Positions 17,678 through 26,266 of a DNA stretch of 64,000 nucleotides are shown piece by piece (position 1 is the first letter of the stretch; every line of letters starts with the position of its first letter). The DNA is from Desulfosarcina ovata subsp. ovata (lineage in GTDB: Bacteria > Desulfobacterota > Desulfobacteria > Desulfobacterales > Desulfosarcinaceae). The notes beneath the pieces were generated by a model, which worked only from the letters and a program-made list of their open reading frames with translations, ran no database searches and had not been told where the DNA came from. Position numbers and translations under genes: made by a program. Location of the stretch: the NCBI RefSeq assembly GCF_009689005.1, contig NZ_AP021879.1:4484652-4548651 (forward strand), read 5' to 3'.

Positions 17678-19339
17678 TCAGAGTATATTTTTACTGAGCT
17701 TGCGCTCCTTCATCGTGTAGAGGACCCGCCGCCATTTCAGTTTTCGCGGTTTGGGCGCGTCGCTTTTTGCGGCCAACCCCGGAATGGCCGGCATCCGCTG
17801 GGTACTGGGCGAGGCCATCACTTCGGTGGTTTCCAACTGTACCGGCCCGCCCCACAGGTACTCGATACCCAGCATGGTATTGGGGATGTAATCGGCCAAA
17901 AGCGGCTTGCCCTCAAAGTGGTGAATCAGGTAAAGGGCATTCTCTTTGGTTTTCTTCAGATCCACTTCGATATGGGGCGGATGGTAAAGAGAGGCCATCA
18001 GCATTTCCCGATAGTCTTCGACACGGCGGCTTTTAACGTAATACTCCCAAACCATCTTCTGCTTATTCAATCGTTTGCCGGCCACAAACAGATTGTTTTT
18101 GTTGATGAAATCCTGGTCAACAAAATTATGGATAAAAGTAAAATCGGAAAAGTTTTCACGGACCTTGAAGATGAAATCCTTTCCCTGACCGGACTGAATA
18201 TCGAAATCCTTGCGTGCTTTGGCATCCCGGGTCCGCTGGAAGGCCCAGGAGATTTTCCCTTTTTCGGCCATCTCCTCCAGAAAATAGAACAGGCGCATGC
18301 CCAGTGCGTAAGGGTTGAGCCCCACCCGGGGCATGGCCGTGACACCCGCGTTGACCCGGGCAAAATCGACTTCGTGCCCTTTGATGCGATCATCGCTGAG
18401 ATACAATGTCTCATGCCAGTATGAGGCCCATCCCTCATTCATGATTTTGGTGCGGATCTGGGGCTGGAAAAACAGGCCGGTTTTGCGAATGACCTGCATG
18501 ACCATCAGCATCCACTGATTTTCTTCCCGGCGCAGCATTTTGGAATTTTCCATGATGAACTGGAGCAGATCCTTTGGTTTTTGGGGCTTCTCTTCCTGAT
18601 GTTTTTTAAAAAGGCTACCGAATTCAGGATGGCGCCGGTCGATCCGGGCGAAAAAATTCTGTTCGCCGAGAGCGGGATCTTCTTTTACGCTAACATTGTA
18701 ACGTTCCAGTTCCTTGATGTATTTGCTGATGTTGGCTTTGGCAACGTCCTGGAGGTAGATGTCAAAGTAATAGTCCACCTTGGCCGAGATGCTCGCATCC
18801 GGTGTATGGAAAATACCTGACAACAGGCTGTGGTATCCCACCAAGTTGTCGATACCGCGGGTGAATTCGATCACATAGTCCACCCAGCGGCCCCGTTCCG
18901 CCCGTAGCTTGGCAATGGCCCTTTTATCGGAAAGAGCCTCACCATTAAAATCGTAATCCCAGGTATGACGGAAGAAGAGGTTGTTCTGGAAAAAATCGAT
19001 ATGCGCCAGCACGTGATAAAAGATCATCACGTTCAACCAGTCCGGGTTGTTGTCGTTGTAAAAGGAGATCGCCGGACGGGTATTGATCACCGTTTCATAT
19101 GGATTGCCCGGATAGAGTTCGTACTTGCCTTTTTCCTTGAGCACCTCCACATCGTGAACCCAGTAGTCGTAAAGGGTCGGGATCATCACCTTGGGGGAGA
19201 GTTCGATCAGGTCCCGGTTGGTGACGATATATTCAAGGCTTTCATCTTCAAAACGCAAGCCGGCATCCCGCGCCCTTTCCTTGCAGCCTTCCATAATTGT
19301 TTTCGTATGCTGATCGATCAATTCCATGGATTTGACCAT
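17678..19339 (-). CDS. SpoVR/YcgB family protein
   Basis: A 553-residue soluble protein of the SpoVR family. Typical pieces are MIFYHVLAHIDFFQNNLFF, FARIDRRHPEFGSLF, NEGWASYWHETLY (metal-like His/Glu pattern) and GVTAMPRVGLNPYALGMRL. In E. coli the homologue YcgB shares stress regulation with yeaG-yeaH; in Bacillus SpoVR affects spore cortex. The molecular role is unresolved. Here it lies 13 bp after yeaH and 16 bp before a second PrkA-like gene, strong support for a shared function with this kinase module. Confidence 0.93.
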   Translation of the reverse strand: MVKSMELIDQHTKTIMEGCKERARDAGLRFEDESLEYIVTNRDLIELSPKVMIPTLYDYWVHDVEVLKEKGKYELYPGNPYETVINTRPAISFYNDNNPDWLNVMIFYHVLAHIDFFQNNLFFRHTWDYDFNGEALSDKRAIAKLRAERGRWVDYVIEFTRGIDNLVGYHSLLSGIFHTPDASISAKVDYYFDIYLQDVAKANISKYIKELERYNVSVKEDPALGEQNFFARIDRRHPEFGSLFKKHQEEKPQKPKDLLQFIMENSKMLRREENQWMLMVMQVIRKTGLFFQPQIRTKIMNEGWASYWHETLYLSDDRIKGHEVDFARVNAGVTAMPRVGLNPYALGMRLFYFLEEMAEKGKISWAFQRTRDAKARKDFDIQSGQGKDFIFKVRENFSDFTFIHNFVDQDFINKNNLFVAGKRLNKQKMVWEYYVKSRRVEDYREMLMASLYHPPHIEVDLKKTKENALYLIHHFEGKPLLADYIPNTMLGIEYLWGGPVQLETTEVMASPSTQRMPAIPGLAAKSDAPKPRKLKWRRVLYTMKERKLSKNIL

Positions 19340-19352
19340 TTCCGCTGCGGGA

Positions 19353-20759
19353 TCAGGAAATCAGCTTCTTGATCCCTTCGATGAGCCTGGGTTCGTCGGC
19401 GCTTTCGTTGAGCACGTCCAGGCGGATGAGTTTGGGGAATTTTTCCAACACGCCCGATTTTTTCAGGTAGCGTTCCACTTCGGTGTTGTTTTTGGAACTG
19501 CTGGTATGCTCGGCAATGGTGATGCCGATCCGGCTGGCATAGCCAAACATCTCTTTCAGGGCCGGAATGGCCTTTTTGCCTTCGGTGTCCCAGTCATCGC
19601 CGTCGGTCCCGTGAAAGACGTAAATGTTGTAATCCGCAGCCAGGTTTTCTTCCTTGACGATCCGGTTGACCATTTCATAGGCCGAGAACACCTGGGTTCC
19701 ACCGGCCACCTTGGAGTTGTAATAGGTGTAAAAGTCCTCCACCTCTTTGGCTTCGGTGTCATGCAGAATGAACCGGGATTCCACCTGATGGGCATACTGG
19801 TAGAGCAGCCAGCTGTAGATGAGTACATGCTGGGTGACCACCAGCTCGGTGGCTTTTCCGGCCATGGATCCGGAATAGTCACGTACGAAAAAAACCACGG
19901 CCTGGGATTCGAAATCCTTCTCCTTGGAGAGGATGCGGTAGATTTTATCCTTCGGCGATATGATGAAACGGGACGGGTCGATGGCGTCCATATCGGGAAT
20001 ATTGCCCAAATGAATGTTCGTTTCGACGATCTCGCGCAGGGTGGCCTTTTTATCCAGAACCTGGCCGAAACCGCGATTGCGGTCGGTCATGTCGTAGGTG
20101 TAGCGGGTCAGGGATCGTTTTTTGCCCTTGTCCTGGAGATTGGGCAGTTCAAACTGCTCAGTGAGGATTCTGCCCAGGTCGTAAGCCGAGGACTCCATTT
20201 CATGTTGGCCGCCTTCACCTTCTCCCGGTCCGCCGGCTCCGGCCTGGTCCGGGTCCCGTACCGGCTGTTCGCCGATCACCTCGCCCTCTTCGCCGTCACC
20301 ACTGCCGCCCTGGCCTTCACCCTCTTCCTGTTCGGTAAAGCGGGGGTCATGGATAAACTTCTCTTCGACGGTTGTGGGAACCACGACGACCTTGCCCTTG
20401 CCCGCCTTGCCGGGCTTGATCATTTTGCCCACTCGAATCTTGCGGGGGAAACCGTCTTTTTCCCGCTGGCGGTCTTTTTCGAGAAGCTCGTCAATGGAGC
20501 GGATGTGGCTGATGTAGCCGCTTTTGGGCTGGGCGAGGGCCTGCAGGACCATCAGATCGTGATAATCGTACAGATCCAGCAATCGGAACTCGCCTGCATC
20601 CGTGGTGACCACGGCCAGGTTGCCTCTGATCACCGGTATTGCATGAGTCAGATCGCCGTCCAGTTCACGGGCGAATTTCTCTTCCTGTTCCGGTGTCAGG
20701 CCGGCCTTTTTCAGGTCATTGAATAATTTTTCAAGTTTTTGGTGCATCGGTCGTCTCAC
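19353..20759 (-). CDS. yeaH: DUF444 / YeaH family protein with VWA domain
   Basis: A 468-residue protein. The N-terminal half is charged, with a low-complexity Glu/Gly linker (EQEEGEGQGGSGDGEEGE). The C-terminal half is a von Willebrand A domain with an intact metal site, DYSGSMAG (DxSxS), and a later FHGTDGDDWD. YeaH proteins are encoded beside PrkA kinases in most proteobacteria and may be partners or substrates. It begins 193 bp after prkA, across a palindromic repeat, and 13 bp before spoVR. Confidence 0.92.
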   Translation of the reverse strand: MRRPMHQKLEKLFNDLKKAGLTPEQEEKFARELDGDLTHAIPVIRGNLAVVTTDAGEFRLLDLYDYHDLMVLQALAQPKSGYISHIRSIDELLEKDRQREKDGFPRKIRVGKMIKPGKAGKGKVVVVPTTVEEKFIHDPRFTEQEEGEGQGGSGDGEEGEVIGEQPVRDPDQAGAGGPGEGEGGQHEMESSAYDLGRILTEQFELPNLQDKGKKRSLTRYTYDMTDRNRGFGQVLDKKATLREIVETNIHLGNIPDMDAIDPSRFIISPKDKIYRILSKEKDFESQAVVFFVRDYSGSMAGKATELVVTQHVLIYSWLLYQYAHQVESRFILHDTEAKEVEDFYTYYNSKVAGGTQVFSAYEMVNRIVKEENLAADYNIYVFHGTDGDDWDTEGKKAIPALKEMFGYASRIGITIAEHTSSSKNNTEVERYLKKSGVLEKFPKLIRLDVLNESADEPRLIEGIKKLIS

Positions 20760-20772
20760 CCGTGGTTGCTAA

Positions 20773-20930
20773 GGATCGGGGCTTTTATTAATTGAACAGA
20801 ATTTCTTGTTCTTCCGCCCGTCTTCCGCGTTGCATCATCGGCCACATACTCCAGTATGCAACCGTTGATGCGCCTTGAAGACGAACACAAGCCCGGCGCA
20901 ATTACGTCCAATTAATTTCATCCCCGATCC
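20773..20930. repeat. Nested palindromic element, copy 3, inside the prkA operon
   Basis: Outer arms GGATCGGGG...ATTAATTG and its inverted copy at 20909-20930. Inside: GTCTTCCGCGTTG, arm GCATCATCGG, centre CACATACTCCAGTATGC, arm CCGTTGATGC, then GCGCCTTGAAGACGAAC. It fills nearly all the gap between prkA and yeaH, so it would form a large hairpin in the operon mRNA. Confidence 0.85.
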
Positions 20931-20952
20931 TAAATGAGGAATTGAACCGGGT

Positions 20953-23013
20953 TCAGTTCTCATCTTCCTGGGTACAGAAATATTCAATGGTTTTCTGAGC
21001 ACAGGTGTGGCAATAGCCCAGTTTGTTGAGCATGGTATCCACCATGCGGTCGTACAATTTCTGATTCTCTTCGTTGGTTCGGTTGGCCAGGGCGCCGATA
21101 AGGCTGCCGGCGCCGGCAATATCGGATTTGAGCCGCACGTCGGTGACCGCTTTGACCAGTTCCAGGTTGTCCATGAAATCGTAATCCGGGTCCACGGAAA
21201 TTTTCTGACCGTAGATTTTGCGAATGGAGGTGCGGAATGTTTCGCGCTGCTCGGCGGTTTTGAGTCCCAGCCGTTCCTCCACGCTCTTGATGTAGCGTTC
21301 GTCGATTTTAAGGGCACGCAACTCGCCGGTCTGGGGATCCTTGTATTTCCACATCTTGTCCGGGCCCAGATTTTCGGCGTCGATGCCGATGATCATATTC
21401 ACATAGTTCATCACATCCTTGCGGATGGCCAGCGGTTCATCCATATAAGCGTTGAACATTTCCGTCATGATCCGTTCGCGGTAGAGCCCTTTGGCGGATT
21501 TCATGTCCTCCATGTACTTGGCCCGGTCGTTGGCATCGGTGACATAGTCGAGAATGATGCGCTCCAGTGCCCGGAAGATATCGTAGGCAAACATGCATTT
21601 GCCCTCATTGGTCTCCGAGGTTTCCAGGAGCAGTTGCATGGCCCGGCCCAGGTTGCGCTGCCCCAACCCTTTCTGTCCGAACCGTTTGGTGATGTCCGGG
21701 TCCTGGTTGAGGGTGTCGATCACTTCGGCCAGGGTTTTGATGCTTTTTTCACCGGCCACTTCGCCGGCAGCCAGCTTCATCGTCTCGATCGGCGTCAGTT
21801 TTTCTGATCGGGCCAAGCGTGTCAGTACGGTTGCGACCGATGCGGCATAGTTCAGGTTGGGGTCCTGATGCAGATATTCGTGGTTGAGCGTGGTGCGGGT
21901 TTCGTTGCCGATGGCGTAATTGGTCAGATCTTTCTGCATTTTGTAGTTGGTGTTGTGGGAAACGTAGCAGATCCGGCAACGGTCAACGATGGGTGCTTCT
22001 TCCTTTTCGGCCAGAAAACGGTTGAATTCAGAGTTGTTGCTGGTGGCGATGATCAGGGTGTCGATGGGCCATTTGTACCCGTCGATTTCAATATTGCGGT
22101 TTTGAATCACGCCCAGATAAACCTGGACCAGATCTTTTTTGTTCTTGAAGATCTCATCGGAAAAGTGGACGCCGCCACCGGCTACGCGGGCCAGGGCACC
22201 GCGGCGCAGGTCAAACCGGTAGGGGTTGTTGGTCTCGGTGATATGCAACAGCCGCTGGATGGACTCTTCGCCCAACAGATCCACGGCCGATGACGTGATT
22301 TTGTCCTTGGCCGGGTATTTGCCGGTCACCGTCCCCAGGCTCTCGGTCATGGGAACCGGAAAGATCTGGATAAATTCAAGCATCTGGGAAAGGTCGCCAT
22401 TGCAAAAATTTCTGATGTCGTTCCAGATAAATGCGCTGCAGGCGCCCAGCGGACGATAATCCACCCACAGGTTTTCGAGTTCGTTGTCCGAAAAACCGAT
22501 TTCCTGGGATAAAAACTCCCGGTTTTTATCCGGTTCCTCGAAAATATTCATTCCCAGGATCATGGGATCCTCGTAGGTCTGGGATTCAATGGTAGAGATC
22601 TTCCCGTATCCGCCGATCTTGTCCAGGCCGGTGAACTTGAAAGAATATTTTCGATTGGGCGCATGGGATAGGAACTCGCGGTAGCGGTTACAGACGAATT
22701 CCACCAGAAAGGTCTTGCCGTTGCCCGGCTCTCCCACCAGCACAAAGGCCATCTCTTTGGAGGAGCCATTTTCCGCCGCATCCTTGACGTAGGAAACAAA
22801 GCTGTTGATTTCATCATACATTCCGATGATGTGCTTTTTGCCTTGTCTGAAGATGCTGAAATCGTATGTGGTTTTTCCGTTAACGACCACCTTTTCGATG
22901 TCGCTTTCGAGAATCATGCGGGCTACACCTTGAAAGGCGTTTTCGAAACAGCGTTTTCCTTCCTTGACTTCACTCAAGTGCTGGTGCAGCACCGATGTAC
23001 TCTTCTTTACCAT
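20953..23013 (-). CDS. prkA: PrkA serine protein kinase (YeaG-like)
   Basis: Canonical 686-residue PrkA with an AAA-like N-terminal ATPase and a C-terminal kinase-like domain. The P-loop VLVGEPGNGKT is at residues 91-101; family blocks include SFKFTGLDKIGGYG, GDLSQMLEFIQIFPVPM, RGALARVAGGGVHFSDEIFKN and IATSNNSEFNRF. The ATG is preceded by TTAGGGGGACATC, a strong SD. It heads the operon prkA-yeaH-spoVR-PrkA-like-hydrolase. In enterobacteria the homologous genes are induced by starvation and stress. Confidence 0.94.
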   Translation of the reverse strand: MVKKSTSVLHQHLSEVKEGKRCFENAFQGVARMILESDIEKVVVNGKTTYDFSIFRQGKKHIIGMYDEINSFVSYVKDAAENGSSKEMAFVLVGEPGNGKTFLVEFVCNRYREFLSHAPNRKYSFKFTGLDKIGGYGKISTIESQTYEDPMILGMNIFEEPDKNREFLSQEIGFSDNELENLWVDYRPLGACSAFIWNDIRNFCNGDLSQMLEFIQIFPVPMTESLGTVTGKYPAKDKITSSAVDLLGEESIQRLLHITETNNPYRFDLRRGALARVAGGGVHFSDEIFKNKKDLVQVYLGVIQNRNIEIDGYKWPIDTLIIATSNNSEFNRFLAEKEEAPIVDRCRICYVSHNTNYKMQKDLTNYAIGNETRTTLNHEYLHQDPNLNYAASVATVLTRLARSEKLTPIETMKLAAGEVAGEKSIKTLAEVIDTLNQDPDITKRFGQKGLGQRNLGRAMQLLLETSETNEGKCMFAYDIFRALERIILDYVTDANDRAKYMEDMKSAKGLYRERIMTEMFNAYMDEPLAIRKDVMNYVNMIIGIDAENLGPDKMWKYKDPQTGELRALKIDERYIKSVEERLGLKTAEQRETFRTSIRKIYGQKISVDPDYDFMDNLELVKAVTDVRLKSDIAGAGSLIGALANRTNEENQKLYDRMVDTMLNKLGYCHTCAQKTIEYFCTQEDEN

Positions 23014-23400
23014 GATGTCCCCCTAATTTGTTGATGGCCGGTGCAGAAGATGGTGGAACTGGTTAATGGTATTTCCCTTCGCCATGGTGGCGACAGGGAC
23101 ATGCTGGAGAGGCGCTATTGTCGGACCCGGGGGATAAGCCATTGACAGCGTGCCGTGCTGAGGTGTCTGGATGGCAGTAACGATACGCCCCGGAACCGGT
23201 GTATCAGCCTGCGTTGAACCGAAAAAAGATGGCAACGACTTGGTGTGTGTGGCGGGCGTGACCACCGTTTCTGCTAACCTTATTTTCAGGATGAGAAATC
23301 GCTTGCCATAAATTGAGTATATCACCTGATCGCCAAACTTCAACCTGAAAAAGCGAACGTTGGATGAACGCATGTCAAATCATTTGTCCATATTTCCCAA
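23014..23400. other. Long leader/promoter region of the prkA operon
   Basis: No convincing gene. A minus-strand open frame (23023-23373) ends 9 bp before prkA but has no recognisable motif and contains the best promoter, so I treat it as leader. The region also serves as 5' flank of recN on the other strand. Confidence 0.45.
23316..23343 (-). promoter_or_regulatory. Putative sigma-70-type promoter for the prkA operon
   Basis: Minus strand TTGAAG (23343-23338), 16-bp spacer, TATACT (23321-23316) with TGA before it. Transcription from here gives a leader of roughly 295 nt before prkA. Confidence 0.4.
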
Positions 23401-23425
23401 GCCGGGCAGGACCCGGCGGTTTTCT
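23401..23425 (+). terminator. Terminator-like hairpin upstream of recN
   Basis: GCCGGG CAGGA CCCGGC followed by GGTTTTCTT. No plus-strand gene precedes it, so it may block read-through or belong to an unrecognised small transcript. Confidence 0.4.
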
Positions 23426-23496
23426 TAGGATGCGATCGGTCGGGCCGGTCAATGGATTTTCATTATCCAGAGCGTTGCCGCTGTATACGATAAGAC

Positions 23497-23525
23497 TTGA
23501 TTCCCCCGATGGCCTTTTCTATGAT
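23497..23525 (+). promoter_or_regulatory. Putative sigma-70-type promoter for recN
   Basis: TTGATT (23497-23502), 17-bp spacer, TATGAT (23520-23525), 54 bp upstream of recN. A perfect 12-bp inverted repeat (CGGTCAATGGAT at 23446-23457; its complement at 23533-23544) flanks it, with the right copy at the expected transcription start. This could be a pair of regulator sites. Confidence 0.45.
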
Positions 23526-23578
23526 GGCGGCGATCCATTGACCGTTACCGATAAGGCATATCCCGGTTGGAGTTCACC

Positions 23579-25276
23579 ATGCTCAGAGAGCTGTTGATCA
23601 AAAATTTCGCCATTATTGACGACCTGCACATCCACTTTGAGGATGGCTTGACCATCTTGAGTGGCGAAACCGGTGCGGGCAAGTCCATTATTATCAACGC
23701 GGTGAACCTGCTATTGGGGGCGCGTGCCAGTGCCCGGATGATTCGCGATGGGTGTGATGTCGCGGAACTGTCCGCTTTTTTCGAGATTCCGGCCGCATCC
23801 GGCGCCGCAGCGATCATGGCGGAAAACGGGTATGACCCGGGTGACGGGCTTTTGGTACGCCGGGTGATCGCTGCCAATGACCGGCATCGCATCTACATCA
23901 ACGATCGCATGGCCACAATTCAGATGCTCTCGGCGATTACGGCGGATCTGGCCAGTATTTCGGGTCAGCATGCCAACCAGGGATTGCTCCGGGAAGAGAC
24001 CCATCTGGCCATTCTGGACCGCTTTGGCGGGCTGATGCCCCTGGTCGAGAAGGTTGGGGCGCACTTTGCGGCGATGGTCCCCCTTGTTCAGTCCCTTGAA
24101 GCGCTCAAACAGAAAAAGGCCAACCAGGAAAAAGAGCTGGATCTGCTCCGGTTCCAGGCGGCGGAGATTGCCGATGCCGCCATTTTGCCCGATGAGGATC
24201 TCGATCTTGAAAAGGAACGCATGCGGCTTAAGCATGCCGAACTGTTGAATCGTTCGGTGGCCTCGGCCATCGAATCCCTGCACGGGGCCGATGGTGCCAT
24301 TTTGGAACAGTTGGGAGAGATTCGTAAAAGCCTGGAAAAAGCCGTTGAAATGGACGAGGGCCTTGCCGATGACGTCACGGCGCTTTGCGACCACCTTTTT
24401 GGCTTGGAGGATGTCACCGATCGGCTGCGTGCCTACCTGGGGCGGTTGGACACCGAAACGGACCGGCTGGAGACCGTGGAGGCGCGCCTGGATCTCGTCA
24501 ATCGGATGAAGCGAAAATACGGTGGCTCCCTGGTGGCACTCTTCCAGAAACGGGATGCCATTGACGATGAACTGGGTGCCATTGATCATCTGGATGACGA
24601 TATTGCCGATACGGAAGCTCGTTTGCGTGACCAATACGAACAGATGGCCAACTTGGCTCGGGACCTGTCCGAAAAGCGCAGGCAGGTGGCCGCGAATCTC
24701 GCCCGGTCGGTTGAGGCGGAACTGGGCAGTCTGAAGATGGCCGGAACCCGGTTCGGTATCGACCTGACCCGTCTGCCTTGCGGCAAACAGGCTTCCGCCT
24801 GGCTGAATGTGGACGGCCACCTGCTTTCCTCCACGGGTATTGACCAGGCGGTTTTCATGATCGCCCCCAACGTGGGCGAATCCCTGAAACCGCTTTCGGC
24901 AATTGCATCCGGTGGCGAACTTTCCCGCGTGGTATTGGCCTTAAAAGCCATTTTGGCGGAAACCGATGCGGTGGGGACGATAATTTTCGACGAAGTGGAT
25001 GCCGGGATCGGCGGGGCCGTTGCCGATGGGGTCGGTAAAAAGCTGAAAACGCTTTCCCGGAAACACCAATTGATCTGCATTACCCATCTTCCCCAGATCG
25101 CCCGGTTTGGCAGGTACCACTATCATATCCGGAAAACGGTCAAGGACGGCCGGACCACGACCACGATTCAGCCTATGGACCAGGATGCGCGGATCAAGGA
25201 GATTGCCCGCATGCTGGGGGGCGAGATCATCACGGCCACAGCCATGAAACATGCCCGTGCCCTGCTGGCATCCTGA
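23579..25276 (+). CDS. recN: DNA repair protein RecN
   Basis: SMC-like ATPase of double-strand break repair, 565 residues. The N-terminus has LLIKNFAIIDDLHIHFEDGL and Walker A LSGETGAGKS. The middle is a long coiled coil (about residues 150-370). The C-terminus has the ABC signature ASGGELSRVVLALKA, Walker B TIIFDEVDAGIGG and ITHLPQIAR. ATG 23579 is preceded by GGAG at 8 nt; an in-frame TTG four codons earlier is less likely. Confidence 0.95.
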   Translation: MLRELLIKNFAIIDDLHIHFEDGLTILSGETGAGKSIIINAVNLLLGARASARMIRDGCDVAELSAFFEIPAASGAAAIMAENGYDPGDGLLVRRVIAANDRHRIYINDRMATIQMLSAITADLASISGQHANQGLLREETHLAILDRFGGLMPLVEKVGAHFAAMVPLVQSLEALKQKKANQEKELDLLRFQAAEIADAAILPDEDLDLEKERMRLKHAELLNRSVASAIESLHGADGAILEQLGEIRKSLEKAVEMDEGLADDVTALCDHLFGLEDVTDRLRAYLGRLDTETDRLETVEARLDLVNRMKRKYGGSLVALFQKRDAIDDELGAIDHLDDDIADTEARLRDQYEQMANLARDLSEKRRQVAANLARSVEAELGSLKMAGTRFGIDLTRLPCGKQASAWLNVDGHLLSSTGIDQAVFMIAPNVGESLKPLSAIASGGELSRVVLALKAILAETDAVGTIIFDEVDAGIGGAVADGVGKKLKTLSRKHQLICITHLPQIARFGRYHYHIRKTVKDGRTTTTIQPMDQDARIKEIARMLGGEIITATAMKHARALLAS

Positions 25277-25354
25277 ACCTGAACCATGGGCGCGGCGCTT
25301 GACAATTGACAGATAATGGAAAGATTTTACCCAAAAATAACTGAGGAGCAGAAT

Positions 25355-25606
25355 ATGCCCATTTTCGAATTCAAATGTCTGGACTGTGAGGAATACATCG
25401 AAATTTTGGTGATGAACAAACAAGATGAAGTCGAGATGACCTGTTCCAAGTGTGGTTCCGGTAACCTCGAACGGATTCTTTCCACCACCAACCATACCAT
25501 TACCGGGGGGATGCCCGGACAGCCCGCGGGGACAGGCGCCAGCACCCAGACACGCACCTGCAGCTCCGGGTCCTGTACCACCTACACGATTCCCGGGCCG
25601 GCCTGA
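25355..25606 (+). CDS. FmdB-family zinc-ribbon protein
   Basis: An 83-residue FmdB/CxxC regulator-type protein. MPIFEFKCLDCEEYIEILV and the second pair CSKCGSGNLERILS give a complete zinc ribbon. The tail is Gly/Thr/Cys rich. GAGGAGCAGAAT precedes ATG 25355; a longer frame from 25316 lacks an SD. FmdB proteins are of uncertain role. It is 78 bp downstream of recN. Confidence 0.85.
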   Translation: MPIFEFKCLDCEEYIEILVMNKQDEVEMTCSKCGSGNLERILSTTNHTITGGMPGQPAGTGASTQTRTCSSGSCTTYTIPGPA

Positions 25607-25804
25607 CGCGTCGATGCCGGGTCGATTTCCGGGCGGGGGCAGTTGGTCGTCGGTGTCGACTACAAACGGATCGTGTTGGGACGGGGGTTGGCCCAGAAAC
25701 TGATGGTGCCGGTCAAACCCAGCCCGGCATGATAGCGATGGCTTCAGGGATGGCCGTATCCGGCTGTCACAACCGCGGTGCTCGTGCCGCTGATTTTTTT
25801 GCTG

Positions 25805-26242
25805 ATGAAACAATTATTGATTTCTATTTTGGCAATCATCGTGACCCTGACCGGTTCCGGCTTGGCCCGGGCTCAGCGGCTGAGTGTCGCTGCCGATATC
25901 GCCAACATCCGTTCCGGACCGGATACCGGGAATGCAGTGATCTGGCAGGTAGAGAAATACCATCCCCTGGAGATTGTCAAGAAACAGGGCGATTGGTATC
26001 TGTTCAAAGATTTTGAAGGCGATCGCGGATGGATTTACAAATCGCTTTTGACCGATACCGAAACGGTGATTGTCAAAGGCGACAACTGCAACGTTCGTTC
26101 GGGACCGGGTACCGATAACGATATCCGCTTTACCGTTGACAACGGCGTGCCATTCAAAGTCCTGGAGAAGAAGGACGTCTGGCTGCACGTCATCCACGCC
26201 GACGGTGATGAAGGCTGGATTCATCGATCACTGGTCTGGTAG
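25805..26242 (+). CDS. Exported protein with two SH3b domains
   Basis: About 145 residues: a signal peptide (MKQLLISILAIIVTLTG ... ARAQ), then two bacterial SH3 domains. The first has VAADIANIRSGPDTGNAVIWQV and DRGWIYKSLL; the second has VKGDNCNVRSGPGTDNDIRF and DEGWIHRSLVW. Such proteins sit in the periplasm and often bind peptidoglycan or support envelope enzymes. Another in-frame start lies nine codons upstream (25778); neither has a strong SD. PfkB follows after about 20 bp. Confidence 0.82.
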   Translation: MKQLLISILAIIVTLTGSGLARAQRLSVAADIANIRSGPDTGNAVIWQVEKYHPLEIVKKQGDWYLFKDFEGDRGWIYKSLLTDTETVIVKGDNCNVRSGPGTDNDIRFTVDNGVPFKVLEKKDVWLHVIHADGDEGWIHRSLVW

Positions 26243-26266
26243 CGATGGACGTGTGAGGAGTTGATT

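Noticed and set aside
23023..23373. 116-codon minus-strand open frame ending 9 bp before prkA
   Set aside because: No family motif, unlikely composition (Pro/His/Thr-rich end), and it contains the best prkA promoter; treated as leader.
23400..23578. NAD kinase gene expected upstream of recN in many genomes
   Set aside because: The frame here does not contain NAD kinase motifs and is too short.
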